From Bacteroidetes bacterium UBA7368 (GTDB lineage Bacteria; Bacteroidota; Rhodothermia; Rhodothermales; UBA10348), in the NCBI GenBank assembly GCA_002469915.1, contig DKOG01000066.1, positions 1-5,093 of the forward strand: DNA of 5,093 bases. Reading direction: 5' to 3'. Position 1 is the stretch's first letter. Every line of letters begins with the position of its first letter. Shown one piece after another: positions 1 to 5,093 of the stretch. The translations under genes were made by a program, and so were the position numbers. The notes under the pieces were generated by a model that saw nothing but the letters and a program-made list of their open reading frames with translations, was not told the origin of the DNA and did not search any database.

Positions 1-470
1 TAGAAAATCCCGATTTGGTCTCCACCGCTGTCGAGAAGCATGGTGCAAGCAGAATTGTCGTCGGTATAGATGCAAAAGACGGTGAGGTTCGGGTGCAGGG
101 TTGGACAGAAGGCAGTGGCCAAAACGCCGTCCAATTTGCTCGCGATATGGAGGACCGAGGATGTCGGCGTATCGTATATACGGACATCTCCAGAGACGGA
201 ACCATGGAAGGTCCCAATATGGAGGCCTATCGAGAAATGGGCTCTGAGCTCAAAAAAGCCAAAATCACGGCCTCAGGTGGTATTGGGAACCACCATCACC
301 TGATTAAACTGAATGAATTGAGCGATTTCAGAGTGGACTCGGTAATCGTAGGTCGTGCACTGTACGAAAACACCTTCCCGTGTCAGCAATTCTGGTGTTG
401 GAATATGAAAGATGAAATCGACCTGTCGTGCTTCTCCACTGCAACACTGAAGAAAGGCCCCTCGTCTTAG
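1..470 (+). CDS. hisA: HisA, ProFAR isomerase, 5'-truncated by window edge
   Basis: Phosphoribosylformimino-5-aminoimidazole carboxamide ribotide isomerase, a cytoplasmic (beta/alpha)8 barrel that performs the Amadori rearrangement of ProFAR to PRFAR in histidine biosynthesis. The frame is open from the window edge (first whole codon at position 3), so the true start lies upstream; the TTG at 15 is internal. Visible family landmarks are IVVGIDAKDG, whose Asp (bases 69-71) corresponds to the second catalytic Asp (Asp127 of the Thermotoga enzyme); IVYTDISRDGT, with the active-site Thr; and the two C-terminal phosphate-binding loops ASGGIGN and VIVGRALYE. About 156 of an expected 240-260 residues are present. 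The last barrel strand is followed by an unusual tail of roughly 30 residues containing FPCQQFWCWN, longer than in enterobacterial HisA. No hisF or hisI follows; the next gene is unrelated. HisF is the paralogue to exclude, but the TDISRDGT and GRALYE patterns favour HisA. Confidence 0.95.
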   Translation, partial: ENPDLVSTAVEKHGASRIVVGIDAKDGEVRVQGWTEGSGQNAVQFARDMEDRGCRRIVYTDISRDGTMEGPNMEAYREMGSELKKAKITASGGIGNHHHLIKLNELSDFRVDSVIVGRALYENTFPCQQFWCWNMKDEIDLSCFSTATLKKGPSS

Positions 471-492
471 ATCATTAAGAACAGCGTGGATA

Positions 493-504
493 CAATAATT
501 ATTG
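493..504. repeat. 12-bp perfect palindrome in the hisA downstream spacer
   Basis: CAATAATTATTG reads the same on both strands. It lies 22 bp after the hisA stop and about 90 bp before the next start codon. It is AT-rich, so it could be a protein-binding half-site pair or chance. It is not a convincing terminator, since it has no GC-rich stem and no T-run follows. Confidence 0.35.
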
Positions 505-527
505 AATGGATCCGTTCTGCTTCTATC

Positions 528-573
528 GACTGACATCGAAACGAACTCGGAAGACGTTTCAACATTTTCAGTC
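528..573 (+). promoter_or_regulatory. Nested inverted repeat (possible 5'-UTR hairpin or terminator) before the coiled-coil gene
   Basis: Two perfect 6-bp arms are nested: GACTGA (528-533) pairs with TCAGTC (568-573), and inside it GAAACG (538-543) pairs with CGTTTC (555-560), leaving an 11-nt loop. An AT/AT pair can form between the two stems. The structure ends 13 nt before the GAGGG ribosome binding site of the next gene. Only a broken T-rich stretch follows, so a rho-independent terminator for hisA is possible but weak; a leader structure is an alternative. Pairing is seen directly, function is inferred. Confidence 0.35.
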
Positions 574-586
574 AATTTGATTTAAC

Positions 587-591
587 GAGGG
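587..591 (+). promoter_or_regulatory. Shine-Dalgarno site for the coiled-coil gene
   Basis: GAGGG lies 6 nt before the ATG at 598. It is the clearest ribosome binding site in the window and fixes that start codon. Most other genes here have weak or no such signal, so this small gene may be translated relatively well. Confidence 0.6.
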
Positions 592-597
592 AATCCG

Positions 598-1038
598 ATG
601 AGCACCGACCAACCAGGGCGCCAACAGAAAGTAGTAATGGTGCTCGGCATCGCGGCAATCATTCTTTTTTCTGCCAACTTGTTTTCTGCGATTTTGCAGC
701 ACTTCTGGCCTAATTCCAGCCCTCCAGAACAAGACCATGTGATGGTTGAATTAACCCCTCATCGCCCACATCGAATCGTCATTCGCCACCGTAATCGGGC
801 TTCAGCGACACCTGATATTAAATTCGATATCGACCTAGAATTGAAGCATGAAATGCAGCGATTAGAAGCCGATATCGCTTCTGAAATGGCCGAGTTTGAA
901 AAGGAATTATCCTTCGAACTGGAACGAGGCCGTTGGCAACATTCTCTCGAGGCTGCGAAGGAAACACTGGAGAAAGTGGAGATAAGCTTGAAGCAAACTC
1001 AGCTAGAGCGCCTTTCCGAGGATGTATCGAGCAATTAG
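598..1038 (+). CDS. Small membrane-anchored coiled-coil protein, unknown function
   Basis: A 146-residue protein I do not recognise. Residues 1-11 are short and polar with K/R before the membrane, and residues 12-34 form one hydrophobic segment (VVMVLGIAAIILF onward). Residues 38-47 are a Pro/Ser-rich linker. Residues 53-67 are strikingly rich in His and Arg (TPHRPHRIVIRHRNR). Residues 73-146 are charged, Glu-rich and lack helix breakers, predicted as a long helix or coiled coil. The hydrophobic segment could be an uncleaved signal anchor, placing the coil in the periplasm; no lipobox Cys or clear signal-peptidase site is visible. A good SD at 587-591 supports the start. It is separated from hisA by 127 bp and from the aminotransferase by 90 bp, so it may be its own transcription unit. 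It could oligomerise or act as a membrane-tethered spacer, but the sequence does not show which. Confidence 0.8.
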   Translation: MSTDQPGRQQKVVMVLGIAAIILFSANLFSAILQHFWPNSSPPEQDHVMVELTPHRPHRIVIRHRNRASATPDIKFDIDLELKHEMQRLEADIASEMAEFEKELSFELERGRWQHSLEAAKETLEKVEISLKQTQLERLSEDVSSN

Positions 1039-1051
1039 CTGCCGTATCGAG
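1024..1051 (+). repeat. 8-bp direct repeat GTATCGAG, 20-bp period
   Basis: GTATCGAG occurs at 1024-1031, in the last codons of the coiled-coil gene, and again at 1044-1051 just after its stop. The second copy runs into the palindrome GAGGCCTC (1049-1056), and GGCGCGCC follows at 1064-1071. The two palindromes are GC-rich compared with the rest of the spacer. No T-run follows, so I do not call a terminator. Confidence 0.3.
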
Positions 1052-1091
1052 GCCTCACCAAAGGGCGCGCCGAGTCACATCCAATAGCCGC

Positions 1092-1104
1092 AAGATCGTA
1101 TCTT
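1092..1104. promoter_or_regulatory. Short inverted repeat upstream of the aminotransferase
   Basis: AAGAT and ATCTT are separated by 3 bp (AAGAT-cgt-ATCTT). The repeat sits 24 bp before the ATG at 1129 and abuts the purine-rich AGGAAG at 1105-1110. This could be a small operator or chance. AGGAAG is 18 nt from the ATG, too far for a normal Shine-Dalgarno site. Confidence 0.2.
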
Positions 1105-1128
1105 AGGAAGCAACCAATTTCCCTAGAT

Positions 1129-2277
1129 ATGCTACCCTGTCAGTCCGACGCGTTTTCGCTGGATCCCAATCTTCACTATTTGAACTGTGCCTACATGTCC
1201 CCTCTACCCAAACGGGTTGAAGCGGTCGGCATTTCAGCGGTGATGGGAAAAAGAAACCCATCCGTCCTTTCAACGAAAGACTTTTTTAGGACTGCAGACT
1301 CAATCCGCAGCCTATTCGCACAATTGGTGGATGCGCCTGATGCGTCTTCTATCTCCCTCATTCCGTCCGTTTCGTATGCAGTAGCTATTGCTGCAAACAA
1401 CCTGAAGACACGACCCGGACAAAACATCGTTGTTCTGCACGAGCAGTTTCCAAGTAATGTCTACTCCTGGAATCGACTCGCTGAAGACCAGTCTCTGACT
1501 GTGCGATCCGTTTCCTCTCCACAAGATGTTTCACGCTGGAGCGAAGCGATTCTCTCCGCGATTGATGAACAGACTGCAATGGTTGCGCTACCCGCCGTCC
1601 ACTGGACAGATGGTACGTTTTTCGACTTAGTAGCTATTGGCCAAAAAACCCGCTCAGTGGGTGCTGCACTACTTATTGATGGGACGCAATCGGTTGGAGC
1701 GCTTCCATTTAGTGTGTCAGAGATCCAACCCGATGCGCTCATCGTTGCCGGATACAAGTGGATGATGGGTCCCTACTCCTGCGGTATGGCCTACTGGAGC
1801 AAACGATTCCTGTCTGGACGGCCTATTGAAGAAAACTGGATTAACAGACGCGATAGTGAGAACTTCGCACGCCTAGTGGATTACGAGAGTGAGTATCAAC
1901 CCGGGGCCATTCGCTTCGATGTGGGAGAAAAAAGCAACTTTATCCTACTGCCAATGATGGAAGAAGCCCTAAAAATGATTCTAGAATGGAGTCCTGAACG
2001 CATTCAGACCTACACCGGCGCACTTCTCGAGCCCTGGATCGATCCCATCCAACGGCTTGGTTTCCACATCAGCTCCCCAAGTTTGCGTGGTAATCACTTG
2101 TTCGGACTCAGACTTCCCGAAAAACTGGATCCAGTCGAAGTGAAGAACACGCTTGATGAGCATAACGTCTTTGTATCAGTTCGGGGAAATGCGATTCGAG
2201 TGGCTCCCCACCTATACAATACACAAGCGGATATGACGGCAATGGTAGACGCACTAAAACGCTCTGCTCGCTCCTGA
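1129..2277 (+). CDS. Class V aminotransferase-fold PLP enzyme (kynureninase/epimerase-like)
   Basis: A 382-residue fold-type I PLP enzyme, cytoplasmic, with no signal peptide. The internal aldimine Lys is K210 in AGYKWMMGP, and D184 in LLIDGTQSVG should pair with the pyridine nitrogen. H158 in PAVHWTDGTFFD fits the ring-stacking position, and R357 in IRVAPHLYNT fits the substrate carboxylate Arg near the C-terminus. Length is normal for the superfamily. The active-site Cys loop of SufS/IscS desulfurases (HCAQP type) is absent: VRGN (351-354) runs almost straight into IRVAPH. A desulfurase is therefore unlikely and an aminotransferase, epimerase or kynureninase-like lyase is favoured; the substrate is unknown. 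The start is chosen because MLPCQ followed by YLNCAYMSPL resembles the N-terminus I recall for relatives; there is no well-placed SD. LolA follows after 62 bp, with no obvious metabolic link. Confident of the fold, not of the reaction. Confidence 0.9.
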   Translation: MLPCQSDAFSLDPNLHYLNCAYMSPLPKRVEAVGISAVMGKRNPSVLSTKDFFRTADSIRSLFAQLVDAPDASSISLIPSVSYAVAIAANNLKTRPGQNIVVLHEQFPSNVYSWNRLAEDQSLTVRSVSSPQDVSRWSEAILSAIDEQTAMVALPAVHWTDGTFFDLVAIGQKTRSVGAALLIDGTQSVGALPFSVSEIQPDALIVAGYKWMMGPYSCGMAYWSKRFLSGRPIEENWINRRDSENFARLVDYESEYQPGAIRFDVGEKSNFILLPMMEEALKMILEWSPERIQTYTGALLEPWIDPIQRLGFHISSPSLRGNHLFGLRLPEKLDPVEVKNTLDEHNVFVSVRGNAIRVAPHLYNTQADMTAMVDALKRSARS

Positions 2278-2289
2278 GTCCAAATAACG

Positions 2290-2304
2290 AGTACGGCACG
2301 TACT
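2290..2304 (+). terminator. Small perfect hairpin between the aminotransferase gene and lolA
   Basis: AGTACG (2290-2295) pairs with CGTACT (2299-2304) around the 3-nt loop gca, and TTTG follows. The stem is short and the T-tract minimal, so this is at best a weak or leaky terminator 12 bp after the aminotransferase stop. It may mark the boundary of the downstream envelope cluster. Confidence 0.25.
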
Positions 2305-2339
2305 TTGAACTCTGCCTTGTAGTAACTCACGGTAATCGT

Positions 2340-2981
2340 ATGAATGTGACTAAACGAATTTTAGTATTTGTCTTGATGGCTGCCTTTCAGGTAGGTGTCC
2401 TTCAAGCCCAGGACCAGGCAGATATCACACAACAATTATCAGAGCGGTACACTTCACTGACTGTCATGAAGGCAGATTTTGTGCAGGTCGCGACGTCTGA
2501 CTTTCTGGATGCCCCAGAGCGTTTTTCTGGATCCCTCACCTTCGGAGGTTCTGGATACCGTGTTGAGACGGGCTCGCAGTCCATCATAACCGATGGAACG
2601 ACCATGTGGATTTACAACCGATCTCAAAATCAGGTTATCATCAACGATTTTGTCGAAGACGAATACTCGTTTTCTTTGACGACGTTTTTACGCCAGCTCG
2701 ATGAAGATTTTACGGTCACCTCTGCCGGAGTAGAGAACAGGTCCGGGCAGGTTCACGACATGCTAGACCTGGAACCCAATGACGAATTTGCATCGTTTAG
2801 ACAAGTTCGTCTTGGAGTGCGCCGCTCAGATGGATTGGTTACTTGGTTAAAAGTCATCGACCTAAATGATGTAGAGATGGTCTTTGATTTATCCAATATC
2901 CGGGTTGATCCTCCCATTCCTGACGACTTGTTTAGGTTTGAACCTCCATCTGGTGTTGAGGTTGTGGATCTCAGAGGCTGA
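2340..2981 (+). CDS. lolA: LolA-like periplasmic outer-membrane lipoprotein carrier
   Basis: LolA accepts lipoproteins released from the inner membrane by LolCDE and carries them across the periplasm to the outer membrane. The 213-residue product begins with a signal peptide: KR at 5-6, hydrophobic core 7-21, likely cleavage after A23 (LQA|QD). The mature part has the expected single open beta-barrel pattern: the SLTVMKADFVQ helix-strand entry, a GSLTFGGSGYRVET strand pair, IITDGTTMWIYNRSQNQVII, and the closing DDLFRFEPPSGVEVVDL typical of bacterial LolA. Total length fits the family (about 200). No strong SD precedes the ATG; the start is supported by the signal peptide beginning there. The next gene starts 35 bp after the stop. 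No ftsK, a frequent lolA neighbour, is seen here. Related LolA/LolB-fold proteins of other function cannot be excluded. Confidence 0.88.
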   Translation: MNVTKRILVFVLMAAFQVGVLQAQDQADITQQLSERYTSLTVMKADFVQVATSDFLDAPERFSGSLTFGGSGYRVETGSQSIITDGTTMWIYNRSQNQVIINDFVEDEYSFSLTTFLRQLDEDFTVTSAGVENRSGQVHDMLDLEPNDEFASFRQVRLGVRRSDGLVTWLKVIDLNDVEMVFDLSNIRVDPPIPDDLFRFEPPSGVEVVDLRG

Positions 2982-3016
2982 ATCCGTGTAGACGGGTCCC
3001 ACTCTGCTCATCGAAC

Positions 3017-4060
3017 ATGCAAAACGGAACCACATCCTGGCTGATACGAATCGGTAGCTTCTTGCTTGCCGGGATATTGCTGTATCTGGGATTAAAAGGC
3101 GTAGACCTAAACGAAGTTTGGCTGGTATTGAAAGGTGCCCAGCTCGCTTGGTTCATTCCCCTCATTTTTTTGACCATCCTGAGCCACTGGCTCAGAGCAC
3201 TCCGATGGTCATTGATGCTGGACGTGTTACCCAAACGTGCCAATGGCACAGAAAAAGTATCTCGATTTCTCACTTTTCTGTCGGTCATGATAGGCTACAT
3301 GGCCAATTATGCAGGTCCTAGGCTTGGCGAGGTTATCCGAACGGGTTACGTAGCCCGGCGAGAGCGTCTACACTTCAGTACCGTTTTCGGAACGGTTGTG
3401 GTCGAACGCACACTAGATATGGTAGCCTTCGGAATAGCCTTACTGACTGTGCCACTCGTATTCCAAAACCAACTGGTTGATTTGTGGGATCTATTAATGT
3501 CTCCCCTTTCTACTCTCTTGGAGAAAACGTCCTCTTGGGTGCTAGGCGGAATTACCTTTGGAGTAGTTCTAGTAGTCGGTTTTATGTTGATCTATCTAAT
3601 CCGGGGCATTCAGGATCCACGTTCGATTGTGGCCCGAGCTGCGAGTCAATTCAGAGATGGAATGCTCAGCTTGCTACATACAGGCAAAACGCGAATGCTT
3701 ATTTTGCACACCGTCGGTATGTGGATGTGCTACTCCATGATGGCCTATATCCCCTTTCTTTTGTTGGGTCAAGCTGATCCTTTTGGTATTGGTCTCATCC
3801 AAGCTTGGGGCATTATGTTGATTGGAGCCTTTGGCGTCATTATCCCTTCTCCGGGAGGCATCGGGACATTTCACTTTGTCACGATTCAAGCTCTCGGCTT
3901 GTTGTTCGCCATGCCTCAGACTGAAGCTGCATCCTATGCCATATTGGCTCACTCAGGCCAAATGATTCTCTATCTCGTCATTGGATTTGCCAGCTTTCTC
4001 TACTTGGGGGCGTCTCTTCCTGCTGTTACGACTGAAGACACGGTGGCCCCGAATGAATAA
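3017..4060 (+). CDS. LPG-synthase-TM / UPF0104 family integral membrane protein (flippase-like)
   Basis: A 347-residue multi-pass inner-membrane protein of the lysylphosphatidylglycerol synthase transmembrane-region family (MprF N-terminal flippase domain, YbhN, AglD). Hydrophobic segments lie at about 7-24, 37-58, 82-97, 118-150, 170-195, 218-245, 252-276, 283-300 and 305-335. Family signatures are NYAGPRLGEVIR (97-108), VVVERTLD (E130, R131, D134) and the loop IPSPGGIGTFH (P277-H286). The protein ends shortly after the last membrane helix, so the cytoplasmic aminoacyl-transferase domain of full MprF is absent. Members are linked to lipid or lipid-linked glycan translocation; the substrate here is unknown. 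It starts 35 bp after lolA without a clear SD. Its last 8 bases overlap the next gene (ATGAATAA), implying translational coupling with the M1-like protein. Confidence 0.9.
   Translation: MQNGTTSWLIRIGSFLLAGILLYLGLKGVDLNEVWLVLKGAQLAWFIPLIFLTILSHWLRALRWSLMLDVLPKRANGTEKVSRFLTFLSVMIGYMANYAGPRLGEVIRTGYVARRERLHFSTVFGTVVVERTLDMVAFGIALLTVPLVFQNQLVDLWDLLMSPLSTLLEKTSSWVLGGITFGVVLVVGFMLIYLIRGIQDPRSIVARAASQFRDGMLSLLHTGKTRMLILHTVGMWMCYSMMAYIPFLLLGQADPFGIGLIQAWGIMLIGAFGVIIPSPGGIGTFHFVTIQALGLLFAMPQTEAASYAILAHSGQMILYLVIGFASFLYLGASLPAVTTEDTVAPNE
4042..4046 (+). promoter_or_regulatory. Possible Shine-Dalgarno site inside the preceding gene
   Basis: GGTGG lies 6 nt before the ATG at 4053, within the last codons of the membrane-protein gene. 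Together with the 8-base stop/start overlap it supports this start and re-initiation by ribosomes finishing the upstream gene. Confidence 0.35.
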
Positions 4061-5093
4061 AATTCGATGCATCCTGCTCGCTGCTCTGCTATTTTCCGCT
4101 TCTTCCAGCTTTGCGCAGGAGCATCCGCTAATGGATGCTCCCATTCGATCCGAGGAGTTCTCGCGTTTCGACATTGAGATGATCCGAGTGGCTCTATCCA
4201 TCCCTTCCGGAAATGGACCCGTGGAAGGTCTCTCGTTTGTGCACGCCATCTCTGAGACACCCGAGGGCGACACCCTTCAGCTGCGAACAGAAGGCATCAC
4301 CATACAGCATGTGGGCTTGTTTCGGGAAGAAGTCTCCTGGACGCAAAGTGATTCTCTTTTGTCCATCACACTAACGGATCGTGAAACAAAATACGTGCCC
4401 ATCCCGGAATGGCCGCTTCGAATCCGTTTCACGGTAGACCGCGGCATCTACTCTTCTGGATCCAGTTCGAACAGAACGGCTTTCTGGAATGGAACGGAGC
4501 CTGGATCTGACAACTGGTACCCCTCTCCCGTTGACCAGTTGGACGATTATTTCACCCAATTGAGGATTTCTGCACCCCGAAGTTGGTCTGTTTTTGTTGC
4601 GGGGCAGGATTCGCTCTTTGTGAATGACGGTTTTGTGGATGATGCGAGTCAGAGAGGGGTGTTTGCTGGTTCTGCCGGATTTTTCGCATTCGACCCAAAT
4701 GCGGACGAATTCCAAAGCGATTCCCGTACGGATTCCATGCTTATTGCTTCAACGCAGCATGTCATTTCCCCTTTTGTTGACTCCGAAGCTGATTCTGATA
4801 CAAACTCTGCGCTCATCCAACGTGTATCGGGGCTGGATACAGCGACATCTATCGGTAACCTCGTGTTGCTACCCAAGGATCGGGCCGTTACCGTGAACGC
4901 TTGGTTGGATTCTTTTGATTTTCTGAATGCACTTTCGAATGCAGTCCTTTCCGAGCGGCTCAGTTCATTGCTTCCGACGGATCTGTGGCTTCGGTCCGCC
5001 ATCTCAGGCTGGATGGCTCTTCTGACTCTCGAAAAGGAATACGGAGAGGCCGATGCTGGGTATGTGTTAGAGTTCTTGAGAGACGCTTATCTA
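4053..5093 (+). CDS. Secreted M1-peptidase-like protein with degenerate zinc site, 3'-truncated by window edge
   Basis: The frame is open from ATG 4053 to the window end: 347 residues with no stop, so the C-terminus is outside. Residues 1-21 form a signal peptide (K3, R5, core 7-17, cleavage SFA|QE), placing the protein in the periplasm or outside. Residues about 38-185 resemble the M1 aminopeptidase N-terminal beta domain, ending in WYPSPVDQLDDY (155-166), which fits the M1 WFPCxDxPxDK landmark, then LRISAPRSWSVFVAGQ. The catalytic-domain region has DLWL (310-313) and a helix like that after M1's NEGFA (GWMALLTLEKEYGEADAGY). Aligned without gaps from DLWL, the zinc motif HExxH falls on N292-A-L-S-N296 and the third ligand Glu on S315. 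All metal ligands and the general base are therefore absent, and the GAMEN position is also unlike the consensus (about D262-S266). It is intact, not frameshifted. A pseudo-peptidase with a binding or scaffold role is inferred. Confidence 0.75.
   Translation, partial: MNKIRCILLAALLFSASSSFAQEHPLMDAPIRSEEFSRFDIEMIRVALSIPSGNGPVEGLSFVHAISETPEGDTLQLRTEGITIQHVGLFREEVSWTQSDSLLSITLTDRETKYVPIPEWPLRIRFTVDRGIYSSGSSSNRTAFWNGTEPGSDNWYPSPVDQLDDYFTQLRISAPRSWSVFVAGQDSLFVNDGFVDDASQRGVFAGSAGFFAFDPNADEFQSDSRTDSMLIASTQHVISPFVDSEADSDTNSALIQRVSGLDTATSIGNLVLLPKDRAVTVNAWLDSFDFLNALSNAVLSERLSSLLPTDLWLRSAISGWMALLTLEKEYGEADAGYVLEFLRDAYL

Noticed and set aside
15..17. TTG as the start codon of the hisA fragment
   Set aside because: The frame is open to the window edge and the residues before it (ENPD) continue the HisA sequence, so the TTG is an internal Leu codon.
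273..575. Open frame on the - strand spanning the end of hisA and the spacer
   Set aside because: It mostly opposes conserved HisA motifs and has no recognisable domain or good ribosome binding site.
572..579. TCAATTTG as a Bacteroidota -7 promoter box for the coiled-coil gene
   Set aside because: It mismatches the invariant A, has no suitable -33 element, and would leave a leader of only about 10-15 nt overlapping the SD.
2301..2307. TACTTTG as a Bacteroidota -7 promoter box (TAnnTTTG) for lolA
   Set aside because: It is one base short of the consensus spacing, overlaps the small hairpin, and no -33 TTTG box lies at the right distance.
3484..3777. Open frame on the + strand inside the membrane-protein gene
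   Set aside because: It lies in another frame within a gene that has continuous membrane helices and family motifs, so it is a shadow frame.
4624..4896. Open frame on the + strand within the M1-like gene
   Set aside because: It is out of frame with the signal-peptide-bearing reading frame that spans the whole region, and its product has no coherent features.
4649..5002. Open frame on the - strand, 117 codons
   Set aside because: It lies wholly opposite the M1-like gene, whose signal peptide, domain landmarks and coupling to the upstream gene are convincing. The antisense translation shows no recognisable domain.
4053..5093. M1-like gene as a decayed pseudogene
   Set aside because: There are 347 codons without stop or frameshift, with an intact signal peptide and conserved structural motifs. 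Loss of only the catalytic residues fits a functional pseudo-enzyme better.

Overview
The window holds six protein-coding genes, all on the + strand. The two at its ends are cut by the window edges. In order they are: the C-terminal two thirds of hisA (histidine biosynthesis); a small membrane-anchored coiled-coil protein of unknown function; a class V PLP-dependent aminotransferase-fold enzyme; a LolA-like periplasmic lipoprotein carrier; a multi-pass LPG-synthase-TM/UPF0104 (YbhN/AglD-type) membrane protein; and the N-terminal 347 residues of a secreted protein that resembles an M1-family metallopeptidase but has lost its zinc site. I saw no tRNA, rRNA, CRISPR array, insertion sequence or phage signature.

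The organism is a Gram-negative (diderm) bacterium, because it has a LolA-type carrier and Sec-type signal peptides. Base composition is moderate. Shine-Dalgarno signals are weak or absent before most genes, and clear only before the coiled-coil gene and, less so, the last gene. The HisA tail and the aminotransferase subfamily recall Bacteroidota-related lineages such as Balneolota/Rhodothermota. That placement is from memory and is tentative.

Layout: positions 1-470 are hisA. Positions 471-597 are a 127-bp spacer with a 12-bp perfect palindrome and a nested inverted repeat just before a good ribosome binding site. Positions 598-1038 are the coiled-coil gene. Positions 1039-1128 are a spacer with short repeats. 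Positions 1129-2277 are the aminotransferase. After 62 bp comes an apparent envelope cluster: lolA (2340-2981), the membrane protein (3017-4060; 35-bp gap) and the M1-like gene (4053 to window end; 8-bp overlap). The last two are almost certainly co-transcribed and translationally coupled. No gene-free stretch reaches 300 bases.

The most interesting item is the last gene. It keeps an M1-like N-terminal domain and the landmark DLWL motif at the exact spacing expected in M1 peptidases. At the aligned positions, however, HExxH reads NALSN and the third zinc ligand Glu is Ser. It looks like an intact, exported pseudo-peptidase sitting with lipid and lipoprotein envelope genes.
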